Part shown: piece by piece, positions 12,801 to 24,784 of the stretch
Numbering within the stretch: position 1 is the first letter of the stretch
How the letters are laid out: every line of letters begins with the position of its first letter
Assembly: GCA_027422505.1 (NCBI GenBank)
Contig: JAPQWV010000303.1
Location: forward strand, 620,001 to 684,000
DNA from: Craterostigma plantagineum
Lineage: Eukaryota > Streptophyta > Magnoliopsida > Lamiales > Linderniaceae
DNA length: 64,000 nucleotides
Reading direction: 5' to 3'
The notes under the pieces: generated by a model
The model's input: only the letters and a program-made list of their open reading frames with translations
Database searches by the model: none
Told to the model about the DNA's origin: nothing
Position numbers and translations under genes: made by a program

Positions 12801-14358
12801 CAAGAATTTCGAGAGGCTTTCCTTTCACTATCTCATCACTGGAAATCTCGACAAGCTCTCGAAGATGATGAAAATCGCCGAAGTGAAGGAAGACGTAATG
12901 GGCCAATTTCACGATGCCCTCTACCTCGGCGACGCCCGAGAGCGTGTCAAGATTCTTGAGAAGGCGGGTCATTTGCCCCTTGCTTACATCGCAGCTTCGA
13001 ATCATGGGCTCAACGGTGATTCCCAGCGCCTAGCTGAAAAATTAGGGGACAACATCCCTTCTTTGCCGCAAAGCAAGAAAGCTTCTCTTCTGATGCCTCC
13101 GAGCCCTGTCTTGTGCGCCGGCGATTGGCCTTTGTTGATGGTCAGTAAAGGTATATTCGAAGGCGGCCTCGACGATACAAATCAGGGCATTGAAGAGGAC
13201 TACGAAGAAGCTGTGGATGCCAATTGGGGCGAGGCATTGGACATTGGTGAGGCGGACGACGTGCAGAATGGTGGAGGTATTTCTACGGTGATCGAAGGCG
13301 AAGAAGTGCCCGAGGAGGAAGGAGGATGGGACCTTGAAGACCTCGAACTTCCCCCAGGCGCCGAGACGCCTAAGACTGCTCAAAACGCACGATCTTCTTC
13401 TGTGTTTGTTACGCCGACCCTCGGCATGCCAGTGAGCCAAATATGGACGCAGAGATCGTCCCTAGCAGCCGAGCATGCAGCAGCTGGGAACTTCGACACT
13501 GCCATGCGCTTACTGAGCCGCCAATTGGGGATAAAGAACTTTGCTCCTCTCAGGCCGCAATTCATCGACCTTCACTTGGGAAGTCACACTTACTTGAGCG
13601 CATTCTCCTCAGCGCCGGTGATCTCATTCGCGGTGGAGAGAAATTGGAGCGAGTCGGCGAGTCCCAACGTTCGGGGCCAGCCCGCCCTTGCCTTCAGCTT
13701 CTCCCAGCTCGACGAGAAGCTGAAAGCTGGTTACAAAGCTACGACTGCCGGGAAATTCTCGGAGGCTCTTAAGCAGTTTACGGCCATTCTCTTCACAATC
13801 CCACTGGTCGTGGTCGAAACGAGGCGAGAGGTGGACGAAGTGAAGGAACTGATCGTGATCGTCAGAGAATACGTTCTGGGCTTAAAGATGGAGCTCAAGA
13901 GGAGGGAACTGAAGGACGACCCCACGCGCCAGCAAGAGCTCGCGGCCTACTTCACGCACTGCAGCCTTCAGCTTCCACACACGAGGCTCGCCTTGCAGAA
14001 TGCTATGACCGTCTGCTTCAAGGCGCAGAACATGAGCTACGCAGCCAATTTCGCACGCAGGCTTTTGGAGACTAACCCTAGCGGCGAGAATCAGGCGAAG
14101 ATGGCCCGACAGGTGCTTCAGGCGGCTGAGAGGAGCATGAAGGACGCTTCTCAGCTGAACTACGATTTTAGGAACCCTTTCGTGGTCTGTGGGGCCACCT
14201 ACGTTCCTATCTACAGAGGGCAAAAGGACGTAACTTGCCCTTATTGCGGTGCTCATTTCGTGCCGGCTCAGCAGGGACAGCTCTGTGCCGTTTGTGACCT
14301 TGCGGTGGTCGGGGCCGATGCCTCAGGCTTATTGTGCTCGCCTTCGCAGGTTAGATGA
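9884..14358 (+). CDS. COPA: Coatomer subunit alpha (alpha-COP)
   Basis: Large subunit of the COPI coat. It acts on Golgi membranes in retrograde transport and recognises dilysine (KKxx) cargo tails through its WD40 propeller (family knowledge). Three exons, 9884-10091, 10628-11122 and 11408-14358, with GT-AG junctions and matching phases, give 1217 residues; Arabidopsis alpha-COP is about 1216. WD40 repeats fill roughly residues 1-320, with visible blades such as [40 protein letters not shown] and [13 protein letters not shown]. The coatomer WD-associated region follows (about 330-780), then an acidic linker ([20 protein letters not shown] near 810), and the COPI C-terminal domain with [28 protein letters not shown] and the family ending [12 protein letters not shown]. 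Most of the protein sits in the long third exon. The 5' flank is a repeat array; the 3' end converges on the PPR gene with 246 bp between stop codons. Confidence 0.97.
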
Positions 14359-14604
14359 TTTTGTGCGACTGATTGCTGTTTTTAGGAGCGAAGATCTGAT
14401 GCAAGCGACGACAGAGTTTATCTTCTATGTAGTATATCATACTTCTATATTAGCACCTTTAATCATCCTTTTTCTCTGGTTGTAATAAGGCACTGTTTTC
14501 CGATATGCTTTTTTCCGAGTTGTAATAGACATTTTGGTTATACTCATGTACTTACTAATTGATGGATAATGTAGTTGTCTGAAAATTACAAATGTATTTT
14601 CCCA

Positions 14605-16323
14605 TCATTTCCCTCTCAAGCTCATGCTCCTCCTTTTCTGGCTCAAAGCAAAACGACGAGCCATCGCAGGGTTATAAAACCTCCTCATGTGCTCGGAAAG
14701 TCTGTGTATACTGCTGAGATCCCCAATCTCCGAAAGCTTCGTCATAAACGCATCGAAATTCTTGTACGGTAATTTCATCCCAAGATCCATCGCCCGATGT
14801 AGCAAAGAAACGGCGTCTTTCTCATCGCCACACTCGAAAAGGCCTTCGATCATAGTACAGTACGTATCTGTATCGCGAACGCATCCCCTCTTCTCCACCT
14901 CATCCCAAGCCTCGAACGCCCCTCGGGAATTTCCAACCTTGAAGTACATTCCGATGAGTATGTTGTACGTCTGCACGCTGGGCTCGCAGCCCGCCTCGAT
15001 CATTTTCTCGTATAGCCTAACAGCTTCGTCGATGTCTTTGTTATCGCAGAGGACTTTAAGGAAGCAGTTGTATGTCACAATGTCTGGAGGATAACCTGCT
15101 CTTCCCATCTCTTCCAAGAACTTGTAAGCAGCTTCGATCTTTCCGCAAGAACACATGCCCTCGATCAGCTCCTTATAGGTCGAAACGTCGGGAACGTACC
15201 CATTTTCTATCATGTCTTTTAGGGTTTCGAAGCACTCCTCGATTCTATCGTTTTGGACCAAGGCTGAAGTCATGATTGCGTACGTTTTCGCAGTTGGAGA
15301 AGACATGGTCGAGCCCTTCGTTTTCATGAACCGTAAGAGTTCGCTGGCATCGTCCAACATCCCAGCTTTGCAGAACGTGTCTATAGCTGTGTTGTAGGTG
15401 AAGTTATCGGGGGTGAAGCCCATGTCGATCATATCTTCCAACACTTTCATGGCCCTCTTAGGGTTTCTAACCCTACACCATCCGAAGAACAAGATGTTGT
15501 AAGTATCAGCATTAGGGACGATAATGGATCTCACTTTGTTGAGCATCCCTTCTGAATCCTCGACGAGGCAGCATTTGCAGAGAGCGTCCAGGAGAAGATT
15601 GAATGCGTTTATCTCGGGCTGCTTCTTCACTCTTATCTTCTTCTTCTTCGCGAATTTCTGAAGATGGGTCAGGTGCTTCTCTGCATATTTTCTCAACGTA
15701 CTCACCAAAACATCGATTGGGACGGAATCTTTCCTGCTCCTCTTCATGTAATCAAGGAGATCGCAGACGATGCGAAACTGCTTGACCTTGTACTTAGTGC
15801 TAGACAAGATATCGATCATCTTATTGTAAGATTCGGGCTCGTGGCTGAAATTCTCCCTATGGCCTGCCCAAGTAAAGAATCTGAAGGCCAACTTTTCGTC
15901 GTAGCGTAGCCTATCCAAAACCGATACCACCAAAGTTGTTGTGAGTTCAACGTCAAGATTATCAAGAGCATTCTCCATTTTGTACTCAGGGTTGGCGTAA
16001 TCCAACACGGTTTTATAAACCTTATCGATATTACCAATCGAGTCAATATCTGATGTTCTTTCCGCCTCCAAATCCTCTAAAGAACAGTACCCTCTGATTA
16101 CCTTGGTAAGAATCAACGAGTTGCGACTGAGCGATGAACTGTTGGAGGGTAAAGAAGTAGAAAAGCTTGGAGCTTGACTTCGATCAAGGACATGGCTCAG
16201 TAGAACACAATGAGGTACTGTTAGACGATGGTAGTAGCCCGTGAATGGTCGTGAACTTATACATTCCAACAATCTCCGAGCTCTGCTCAAGCTATGCGTG
16301 AATGCAAGTCTTCGTGAGGACAT
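14605..16323 (-). CDS. P-class pentatricopeptide repeat protein, probably mitochondrial
   Basis: Single-exon gene, usual for plant PPR genes. An upstream in-frame ATG at 16416 exists, but I chose 16323 because it opens MSSRRLAFTHSLSRARRLL, an Arg/Ser/Leu-rich sequence without acidic residues, typical of a mitochondrial presequence. Length from here is 572 residues. About eight clear 35-residue P-type repeats run from roughly residue 225 to 535, for example ADTYNILFFGWCRVRNPKRA, NFTYNTAIDTFCKAGMLDDA, VSTYKELIEGMCSCGKIEAA and VQTYNILIGMYFKVGN, preceded by a basic stretch KKKKIRVKK and at least one weaker repeat. No E or DYW domain, so a role in RNA stability, splicing or translation is more likely than editing (inference). 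The RNA target cannot be read here. GCCCA motifs upstream fit a gene for an organelle protein. Confidence 0.93.
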   Translation of the reverse strand: MSSRRLAFTHSLSRARRLLECISSRPFTGYYHRLTVPHCVLLSHVLDRSQAPSFSTSLPSNSSSLSRNSLILTKVIRGYCSLEDLEAERTSDIDSIGNIDKVYKTVLDYANPEYKMENALDNLDVELTTTLVVSVLDRLRYDEKLAFRFFTWAGHRENFSHEPESYNKMIDILSSTKYKVKQFRIVCDLLDYMKRSRKDSVPIDVLVSTLRKYAEKHLTHLQKFAKKKKIRVKKQPEINAFNLLLDALCKCCLVEDSEGMLNKVRSIIVPNADTYNILFFGWCRVRNPKRAMKVLEDMIDMGFTPDNFTYNTAIDTFCKAGMLDDASELLRFMKTKGSTMSSPTAKTYAIMTSALVQNDRIEECFETLKDMIENGYVPDVSTYKELIEGMCSCGKIEAAYKFLEEMGRAGYPPDIVTYNCFLKVLCDNKDIDEAVRLYEKMIEAGCEPSVQTYNILIGMYFKVGNSRGAFEAWDEVEKRGCVRDTDTYCTMIEGLFECGDEKDAVSLLHRAMDLGMKLPYKNFDAFMTKLSEIGDLSSIHRLSEHMRRFYNPAMARRFALSQKRRSMSLRGK

Positions 16324-16648
16324 CACAAGGAACAAGTAGTGCCTTACATAAAAACCTGCAGAATCTCCCTCAATCACAGATGTTTGAAGCAATTCATCAA
16401 ACAGGTAAGGGGCCACAATCTTCTGCTTAATTGCGCTACCCTCAACTCAATCTTTTCCGTTAAAAAAAATAAAGAAAAGAAAAGAAAACTCTGGACTTCG
16501 GCGTCCCAACAAAATTTTACTTCCAAAAACCAATTTTTCAGCGACTACTGCCGTTGCATGGCATGATAATCTAACCTTTCCCAAGTTTACATCTGACGAA
16601 GAAAAGAGTGATTTTTTGTAATAGCTCTTAGGTCAATGTTGTAGTGAT

Positions 16649-16736
16649 GGCCCAGTTTTGACAAGGAGAACAATCACTAGCCCATTAAGAGCCCATTTAT
16701 CCTTGAAAATCTTCTTAAAGCCTATGTAGAAGCCCA
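16649..16736. promoter_or_regulatory. Cluster of GCCCA (site II-like) motifs
   Basis: GGCCCA (16649), AGCCCATTA (16679), GCCCATTT (16691) and AGCCCATA (16731) lie about 325-415 bp upstream of the chosen PPR ATG. TGGGCY/GCCCA elements bind TCP factors and are enriched upstream of genes for mitochondrial proteins and ribosome biogenesis (established). Assignment to the PPR promoter is inference from position. Confidence 0.4.
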
Positions 16737-19050
16737 TAAAAAACCCAATATGGTTTCACATATTGGTAATTTGTCGATCTAAGTATTTTGCTTTATCAAA
16801 AAGTTGCCTAAGAATTGATTGAGGTTCATTTATTATTTCCGTCAAGATACTCTTAATTAGTACCCACGACCCCTTGCTTGGTTGTTTCCGGTAAAAATGC
16901 CACTAGGGACCACTTTCTAAGTGATTAATTTACCCTTTACAAATATATATTGTTTCTTACAAGAGAATATCAACTTTAGTCGTCTTAAGATCCGTAGCTA
17001 ACCAAAACCTTGGATTTATGTTGGTTTTAGGGTTTCAAAAGTAGTTAAAAATAGATTCCACGTGATATGGCCGACTCGGTGCTTCTTAATTGAGCTACAT
17101 AATGACTTGTTAATGTCGAATAAAACCAATAATGATAATTCTCAAAGAAACCTAAGAAGGGTCTATAAATACATGCTAATCAACGCCTAAATCTATCCGT
17201 ATATACACATTAAAATAAAAAAACGACCTAATATGATTTGTTGCCTGGACTTCGTCATGATTCTGTCACATGGTTGGGGTCCACTTAAAGTTGACTTGGA
17301 CCCACCATGTGATGACTAGGATTGGGAGCTATCGAACTTTTTTTTTTCCTTACATTAGTTTTAACTATTACACTCAAATTATTTTTGGGGCATGGCATGT
17401 TGAGAATAATTAAAGATATATAACACAAGTTTGTATTAATATATTATTATTATCTGACGACTCGGAGGAGGTCAACGCCTGAATAAAAGGTGAATGGGAC
17501 ACGGGGCTCGACGTCTTACTAATATTAATGCAATATGCATTCCCATTATTCATTTCTTTCAATTCATTACTGTTGGGAATCTAAAATTCCAAACATTGGC
17601 ATATATGTCATGAATTTTAAATTTTCAATCTAAATATGAAGTTCGAAGAATCATAATAATATCAACTGCCGAAAGAAATACGTAACTATTTTATTACTAA
17701 GCGTATTATTTAATGCAGGTTCTTCAACGTTTCTAGCGTTTCTACGAAAGGTTGAACCTTTTGGTTTCATGCAGACTCGTATATATAAGTATATTTGAAA
17801 GATCATCTCGGGCCACTAAAAATACTTTTGCATTTCGGCCGAAAAAATTATTTCATTGTAGAAGATAAATGTTGATTAATCAAAGGAGTGGTAATCATTT
17901 TTAGGGTTTTAAACACGTCATCGATTATGGGCTCTCACGTGAACTTGTTTAGGATTAGCACTTAGCAGCATTCAGGCACGAACCTTTTTTTTTTTTTTTG
18001 AGAACTTTTTACATGATTTCTGACATTATCTTCATAAAAATGAAAGACTTAGACTGATTGATTAATTTATATACAAGTGTCATGAGCATGTGGTAAGATT
18101 TAAGGATGGTCCAAACTCGAATCGCAGTTCATGGTCTTTTGCATCTCCCTTCTCAAGGAGATGTCTTGTCTAGAAACTGCAAGTGCAATGTAATCCTTTA
18201 AACGTCCAAAAAATCATGAATTAATTATATTTCTCTCAGCCGTTACAATAATTTAAGTAATCTATTACTCATGGTGTAGAATAAATTATAATTTCTAAAT
18301 AACAAAATGTCCAACTAAGCGAGTTGGAAATACAAGAGCAAAGGACAACTTAGAATGCACGCACCATATCTTCTTGGCAAGTCATGCTAATATCTAAGGG
18401 TTGACCTCTTAGAAGGGTCTCTGCATATACATACAAAACCCACAGTAATACATGTATTTATTACACGAACATCAATACAATGTTCAATTTCGTATTAATT
18501 GTTAAGGATGAGTGTAACTTGATTCAATTTTCAATCCAGCCTATACATACATCATTATTGTTTTAAGGTTTTTAAGACAAAAGAAGTCCAGGCGTTTATG
18601 TGTCAATGTTGTAAAAATGATTAGCCATAGAATTACATTTTGGAATACGAGGCGTTGTACACATTATACGTACTATACAAAGCATCGAAGTAGTGTAGGC
18701 ACTAGGTTTTTATACACTCGAGAAATAATTTAATTTGGAAAAGGGATTCGGAAAGAAATAAATCAATCACAAATTACCTCACTTACCGACCGTGACTTCT
18801 ATCATCAAACGAAAACCCTAATTATCGCGTATTGATTGTTGAGGATCTTACGACTAAAATGGGACTGGATCTTCTGTTACTATATCTGGTTTATTTTCCA
18901 TGAATTTGATTTATTTGACACATGAATACTAAACAGCATTATATAGCAAAATGTTAAATAACGTAAATTATGGGAAATTGTCAGGAAGGAAAAAAGTAGA
19001 GCGTGATTTCCGGTGCAAGGACGAATAAGCGAAAAATGCTGACGCGTTGC

Positions 19051-19056
19051 CACGTG
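19051..19056. promoter_or_regulatory. G-box CACGTG
   Basis: Perfect palindromic G-box within GCCACGTGGAC, about 1.03 kb upstream of the SHI/STY start codon. Bound by bZIP and bHLH factors in plants; function here not shown. Confidence 0.4.
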
Positions 19057-19234
19057 GACAAGTACACTCCTTTCGATCGTCATGCGACGGCTGAGATTGA
19101 ATGTTAATTTCTTGATGAATTTATATTTTTTTTAACTGGAAACTACAAGAGAACTGTAGAAGCAAGTCTCCCTAGATTTTCTGCTTAAAGAAAGACCATT
19201 CAGTGCCACACAACTTTATATATCCATATATGTT

Positions 19235-19235
<1 letters not shown>

Positions 19236-19267
<32 letters not shown>
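19236..19267. repeat. (GA)n microsatellite
   Basis: GA run of about 32 bp, roughly 815 bp upstream of the SHI/STY start. Candidate BPC-binding tract, by inference only. Confidence 0.75.
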
Positions 19268-19269
<2 letters not shown>

Positions 19270-20081
19270 TGTAGTATGTGTAGTATGTGTAGTGACTACT
19301 ATAGAGAGCACATACATTCGTACTATGTAAGTATGCACAATTAATAAAAGAAATGTCTTAAATTGAGGTTGCAGGGAAGTAGTTACTGTGTCTTATGGCG
19401 GCGTTTGCAGGCTGTGAATTTAATGCATTCTTTGGTTAAAAAATATTACGAGAAAACATAATGGAAACCTATTTCTAATATATAATATTAAAGAAGTAAA
19501 TGAAAGTTACGAAGGCGAATAGAGTTGAAATAAGTTATACATTGACCGAGCTTGTCCACGTTAGACAGAAATAGATAATGATTTACATAGAGAAACGAAC
19601 CAACGAAGAAGAAGTCTTCTAATTTCTTGCATCTTTTCTACCATAATCCCGTTTCTCTATTTAATCTTTCTCATCCTAATTTTGTTTTTCTTGAATAAAA
19701 AGAATACACACACTCGTATATAATTCAGCTCTAGGCTAGTCTCTCCAGCCACAAACTCGCAAGCACCTTCTTTGCATTGTTATTTATAGTAGTAATAATG
19801 AAAGGCAAATTGTCATTTGTCGCAACCACATGACCTAAATTTGCAAATATTTACAAATCAAACCCCAAAACTTTTCACCCAGACCACAAACACACACACA
19901 CTAGTTCCGAATCGGCTAACACAACTTTATAATCACACCATCATCTCTTTCACTAACCCCTGTCTAAATTATCTTAGGCCTTCTTCTTGCTAAGGCGTTT
20001 TGGATAGTTTGCTCTCGAAATTGAGCTTAGGGTTGGTTAGCTATAAAATCGTCGTAGGTTTCGAGAAAGTAAAAAAAAAAA

Positions 20082-21730
20082 ATGTCCAACTTCTTCTCAC
20101 TAGGCGGTAGTAGTAAAGATCACCATCAGCAAGACCAAGCAGATCAACACACCGACAATAACAGTAGCCTCTTTCTTTTCAAGAACGAAGAGATCTATAA
20201 CAAGGGTTTTGAATTATGGCAACAATACTATCAACTTCACCAGCAAGATCTCATCATCATCATCATCAGATTAACTTGCAAGATGTCGATTTCTCCGTCG
20301 GCCCAAGCAGGAGGAACAACGAAGCTAACAGCGCCGGCGCCGGCAACCTCATCATTAACCCTAGCAGCAGTGGCGGCGGCGGCGACGATCCTTTGAACTA
20401 CAACGGCTACAGATTGTCGTCGTCGGGGCTTGGCATGGTTATGAGGCAAGGAAGGAGCAGTAGTGGGAGCGAGGGCATAAACTGTCAGGACTGTGGAAAT
20501 CAAGCTAAGAAGGACTGTATGCATATGAGGTGTAGGACTTGTTGTAAGAGTAGGGGCTTCGAGTGCCAAACTCACGTGAAGAGCACGTGGGTTCCGGCGG
20601 CTAAGAGGCGCGAGAGGCAGCAGCAGCAGCAGTTGAATGTTAGGGGTGACAGCGGCGGCGGTAAAAGGCTCAGCGACGACTCGAGCGGCCCTGGCGGCGG
20701 CGGCGGAAATTGCAGTCTCGTGGCTTGCACTGCTGCTACTAGTTCGCGTTTGGCTGCTGCTAGCTCGTCAGGTGATGTTGCTTCTTTCATTTTTCCTCTA
20801 ATTTTCTTTCATTCTGTGGTGGGTTTTTGGTATACTGGGCGATGATCACTGAAGAACAGTAATAATAACTGGTGAAAATTGCAGAGGCACAAAGAAAAAC
20901 TGTGGAATTGAAGTTAAGAGTTAGCTATAGCACTTTTGCTGCTTATTAGTGATGACGGTATATGTATATCAAGGCATAATAAAGTTATAATTGCATGATC
21001 ATAATAATGTGTGTATTCATTCATTTTGGCGTGTAATGATCAATTATCTTCTCCATGACAGCTTCACTCAATTATACCCTGACCTTTCTTTTCTTTCCTT
21101 TCCGTTTACTGCTACAAGGTAAGACTGACGCAGAGAAATTCCAATCAAGATATGCCAAGTTTGATTTAACAAGATGAAAGATAGAGCAGAAAATTACATA
21201 TTTTGGAAAAAGCTATATACTTCTTTTCAAGAACGACTTTTTTTTTTCCAGTTTCCTGAGTCAACATGGTCATCAAAAAAAGACAAACATATGTTCTGAA
21301 TTATTGTAAAATCCATGTCTTTTCACTAGGGTTTGAGTTAGGACACTTCCCTGCGGAGATAAACTCACCAGCAGTTTTCCGATGTGTAAGAGTAAGTGCG
21401 GTGGACGACCCCGAAGAACACTTGGCGTATCAAACTGCTGTGAGCATCGCCGGCCACGTCTTTAAGGGAATCCTCTACGATCAAGGCCCAGAGAATCGTT
21501 ACAGCATGGGCATGACGATCGGAGAAAGTTCTCACCAACGGCCTCTTAACCTCATCGCCGGCGCCGGCGCCGGCGCCGGTGCATCAACGACCACTTCTTC
21601 GGCGGCCATTACCAGCAGCAGCGACATGAATATGACCGCAATGGTTAACGACCCATCGTCCATGAACTATCCCACTCCACTGAGTTCTTTTATGGCTGGT
21701 ACGCAATTTTTTCCACCGCCAAGACCTTGA
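20082..21730 (+). CDS. SHI/STYLISH (SRS) transcription factor, frameshifted in exon 1
   Basis: SHI/STY proteins are plant-specific activators of auxin biosynthesis genes such as YUC4, acting in apical gynoecium, stamen and leaf development (family knowledge). Exon 1 is 20082-20771 and exon 2 is 21330-21730 (GT-AG, phase 1), about 363 residues. Exon 1 opens MSNFFSLGG and carries the family block [20 protein letters not shown]. The RING-like zinc finger [20 protein letters not shown], then [20 protein letters not shown], is in another frame, so one base has been lost or two gained between about 20236 and 20262, beside a CAT run. Exon 2 holds the second conserved domain, [20 protein letters not shown] then [17 protein letters not shown]; the signature IGGH reads IAGH here. 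In the zinc finger the usual Pro after KKDC is Met. Either a recent disabling mutation or a sequence error; the otherwise intact domains favour a functional gene. Confidence 0.85.
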
Positions 21731-23911
21731 AAAAAAAAAAGAAGTCTTGCATGGGTAATATGTTTTAACTGCTTTTTGAGATGAAAGTTTTTGTTTTCCT
21801 AGTGGGTATTCGTTTCTCTTTGTTGTTGTTCTTTAAGATTGAAACTTGGAATTGTTATTGGCACATTATCAAGTGCTAAAGCTTGATCTGAAAACCCTTT
21901 GGTAGGAGATTAAGATTAATGGGAGCTATAAATGTTTATCGTGAGACGTGATTATTGTTGTTTTAATTGCTTTTTTCGAGTATGATTTTGTGCTTTGGTT
22001 ATGTTGAATCTTTTATAACATTGTTTGCTGTTGACCTTGCGGTGATCCTTATTTTCTGGGAATAATGCTATAAGCTTTTTGTCTCTTACTATGTTTCTTG
22101 GTTTCTGACATTGCTATTATTTACTTCATGAGTTGGCTTTTGAACTCGCCCTATAATCCGTTCAAATTCGGGATAATTATAAATGAGTCTGCTTTCTATA
22201 CTTTCTTTACATACATTTTACACTAATCGTCACCACGATGTAATTAATATATTGGAACTACACATAAAACAATGTTACGTGTGTTGCCTTTGTTTAGTCC
22301 CGAAAAATATGATCCATATAACGAATAATGTCCTAACCTCTAAACCCACAACACATGATACATAAATATCGACAAGAAAAAAAAATTGAAATATTCATTG
22401 AAGTTGCAGACTTGCAGTTATTACATTGCACGACAAACTGAACTATGGCCCGGAGAAGAAGGTTTCCTAAGGGCTGTTATTGAGTTGACATTGAAATATG
22501 CGAGCGTGACATATGAAAGAGAGAGGCTCAATTTTCTTTTTTCTTTTTAATGATTGGAAAGACTTCGGAATTATTAGTTGCCTTGTTCAATGGTCCCATA
22601 TGAATGTGATATATAGATCCCAAAAGTATTACTTTCGGCCATTCAATATAAAATGTTGATATATATGATATGGTAAAGTTAAAGGGTTGCGTTTTGTATA
22701 GGCTTCTCGATATGGTATCTTATGCAGGAAACAGGAAATCTTACTAACTTTTCCTTGTCTTCGAAACTTCTGTACCTTAGGAAAGTACAATGAATGATCT
22801 TTGTAGACAAGGACGTAATCTTTTTTCCTTCTAACACATACTTCTTCTCTCAGTTCTTGTTCATACGCATCCACTTTGTCCATAAAGTTGTGTGTCATGA
22901 TTTTCGAATTTTATTTTTACATTGATACTAGATATAGGACAGTGAAATAACTTGCGCGTATTTCAATGTTTTATTGGAGTCTATTTGGTATGTTATCACA
23001 TGCTACGTGAAGGTTCGTGATATAGAGTGCTCCCAAGTCCCCAATATAAGGTGTGGGAGATAATAAGTTTGCATAAATGGATCATGCATTTCTTTCATTG
23101 GAAATAAATATAGAACATGGAGATTATTATAGTGTAAATATTAAGGCAATCTCCCAAGTCTCCTTTGGCGAGTGAATGCATGTTTCTTTCGGAAGAAATT
23201 TCCATTTATGACCGTAGGCTATATGTAATATAGGCATGCAAATAATGATATTCTACTATTTCCGTTCTATGCGGGAAAAAAAAAAATCCCATTATTATTC
23301 TATTCACACTGCATATTGCACATTAGAGACAAGATCGCATCACTCACCGTGTTGACACCTTTATTACCACTAGTATATTTAGAAATCCATTTTTTAAATT
23401 ATATCTTTCGAAATTATTATAGTGTATTAAAAAAAAAAAAAGAAAACAGGACGTGATATATCATAGCACTTACACTGACTGCTTCATAAACACAGCGTGC
23501 AATATATCATTAATGCTCTTCTGCTGGCGAAAAGGGAATTACACACAAGTTTTTGTCAAAATAAATATAGAATTTATTGTCTACGTAAATCATAATATAT
23601 AAGTGTATATATCAGGGAAAAGACCAAGCCGATTCGAATACTAGGGTTATATAGGGCGTGGAAATATTAGGGAAAGAGAAGTAGTTAATTTATAGGGTGA
23701 GCCCTAAAAACATAAACGCGTGCTTATAATATCTTTTCTGCTATCGTTGTATATGGCAGTCCATATGCATGACTGTGGTCCAAAATCCCATCGTTAATAA
23801 CTCAATCATCATCCACATATCTCTTTCTGCTAGTTGATTTGCAAGAACTTTCTACATGCTTTTAGCAAAGAAAAAATATTTTTTTTTTATCGATCTAACA
23901 TCAAATGTCAA

Positions 23912-23945
<34 letters not shown>

Positions 23946-23974
23946 TATTTATGAAACGCTCGTTAATTCTGTCA
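21731..23974. other. Intergenic DNA between SHI/STY gene and Copia element
   Basis: AT-rich. The first few hundred bases probably include the SHI/STY 3' UTR. An 89-codon frame on the minus strand (22629-22898) has no family motif and is not called. A (TA)n tract runs 23911-23942 just before the Copia insertion. Confidence 0.45.
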
Positions 23975-23979
23975 TAGAG

Positions 23980-24224
23980 TATTGAGATGAGGGAATATTG
24001 AATGTCGAAGAAGAATGTAAATAAAATTTTCTTTATTGATTCAGAGAAGTTAATTGATTTACATCTGAGAAGCGAAATATTTATAGACCTAGATCGCGCC
24101 AAAATGCGCCGACTATACCTTACCGATTACAAATTACAAAATACCGACTATACAATTGAAAACAATTAAAAACCGTTAACTCTTTACGTCTTCTTCTTCT
24201 TCCAATTGGACCGTTGACCTAATA
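23980..24224 (-). repeat. 3' LTR of the Copia element
   Basis: 245 bp, matching 29368-29612 except C at about 24188 where the other LTR has A. A GGGGCGGG-type purine tract lies just inside it on the minus strand (24225-24233) and may serve as polypurine tract. Confidence 0.95.
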
Positions 24225-24281
24225 CCCGCCCCACAAAGTGGACGGAAGATGTTGATTACGGGCACTTTGGACAGGAGTGAC

Positions 24282-24784
24282 TAGACCTGGGTTTTGGGCC
24301 GGGCCAACCCAGAACCGGCCCAAAACCGGCCCATTAATCCGGTCCAGAACCGGAACCGGTAGATCCGGTTCTGGAACCGGTAACCGGCCCAGTTAAAATG
24401 AACTGGGCCGGTTCGCGGAACTCGGAACCGCGGATTACCGGTTCCGGTTCCCGGTTCCGGTTCCGGTTTCCGCGGTTCCGGTTCCGGTTCGGAACCGGAA
24501 CCGGCCCAAATGTTTTTATTTACTATTTTTTTAATTCAAAAAATACATTAAAAAATAAAAAAAATAAAAAAAAATTAATGGGCCGGTTCCGGTTCCAGAA
24601 CCGGAACCGGACCATTTAAGGCCCGTGGTCCAGCTCCGCGGTTCTGGTCCGGTCCGGGGAAAATGGTCCCAGAACCGGAACCGGAACCGGAACAGTGCCG
24701 GAACCGGTTGAACCGGAACCGGTGGAACCGGAACCGGTAGAACCGGCCCGGAACCGGCCCAATCCGGCCCATTACCCAGGCCTA
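24282..24784. mobile_element. hAT-type MITE nested in the Copia pol 3' end, CCGGTTCC-rich
   Basis: 503-bp insertion flanked by the 8-bp direct repeat GGAGTGAC (24274-24281 and 24785-24792), the target size of hAT elements. The ends are inverted: TAGACCTGGGT on the left and ACCCAGGCCTA on the right. Almost the whole body consists of GGTTCCGGTT / AACCGGAACC words in both orientations around an AT-rich centre (about 24515-24575), so it can form a long GC hairpin. It has no coding capacity; a frame full of Pro-Val and Arg-Phe pairs across it is a by-product of the repeat. It interrupts the last codons of pol after the RNase H region, so it arrived after the Copia copy. Confidence 0.88.

Larger units (their letters stand above)
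16737..20081. other. Intergenic region upstream of the SHI/STY gene
   Basis: About 3.3 kb AT-rich DNA between the divergent PPR and SHI/STY genes. No coding sequence. It holds a CACGTG G-box at 19051-19056, a (GA)n tract at 19236-19267 followed by repeats of GTAGTATGT, and a likely 5' UTR in the last few hundred bases. Nothing else recognised. Confidence 0.5.

Noticed and set aside
12511..13440. Long minus-strand frames under alpha-COP
   Set aside because: Shadows of the third exon; the plus-strand frame is fully conserved alpha-COP.
22629..22898. 89-codon minus-strand frame downstream of the SHI/STY gene
   Set aside because: No motif, no homologous family recalled, AT-rich context; chance frame likely.
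23908..24102. Small frame ending in Ile-Tyr repeats
   Set aside because: Product of a (TA)n tract joined to LTR sequence; the same core occurs in both LTRs.
24398..24772. Open frames rich in Pro-Val and Arg-Phe/Gly-Ser dipeptides
   Set aside because: They translate the CCGGTTCC repeat of the hAT MITE and have no independent support.
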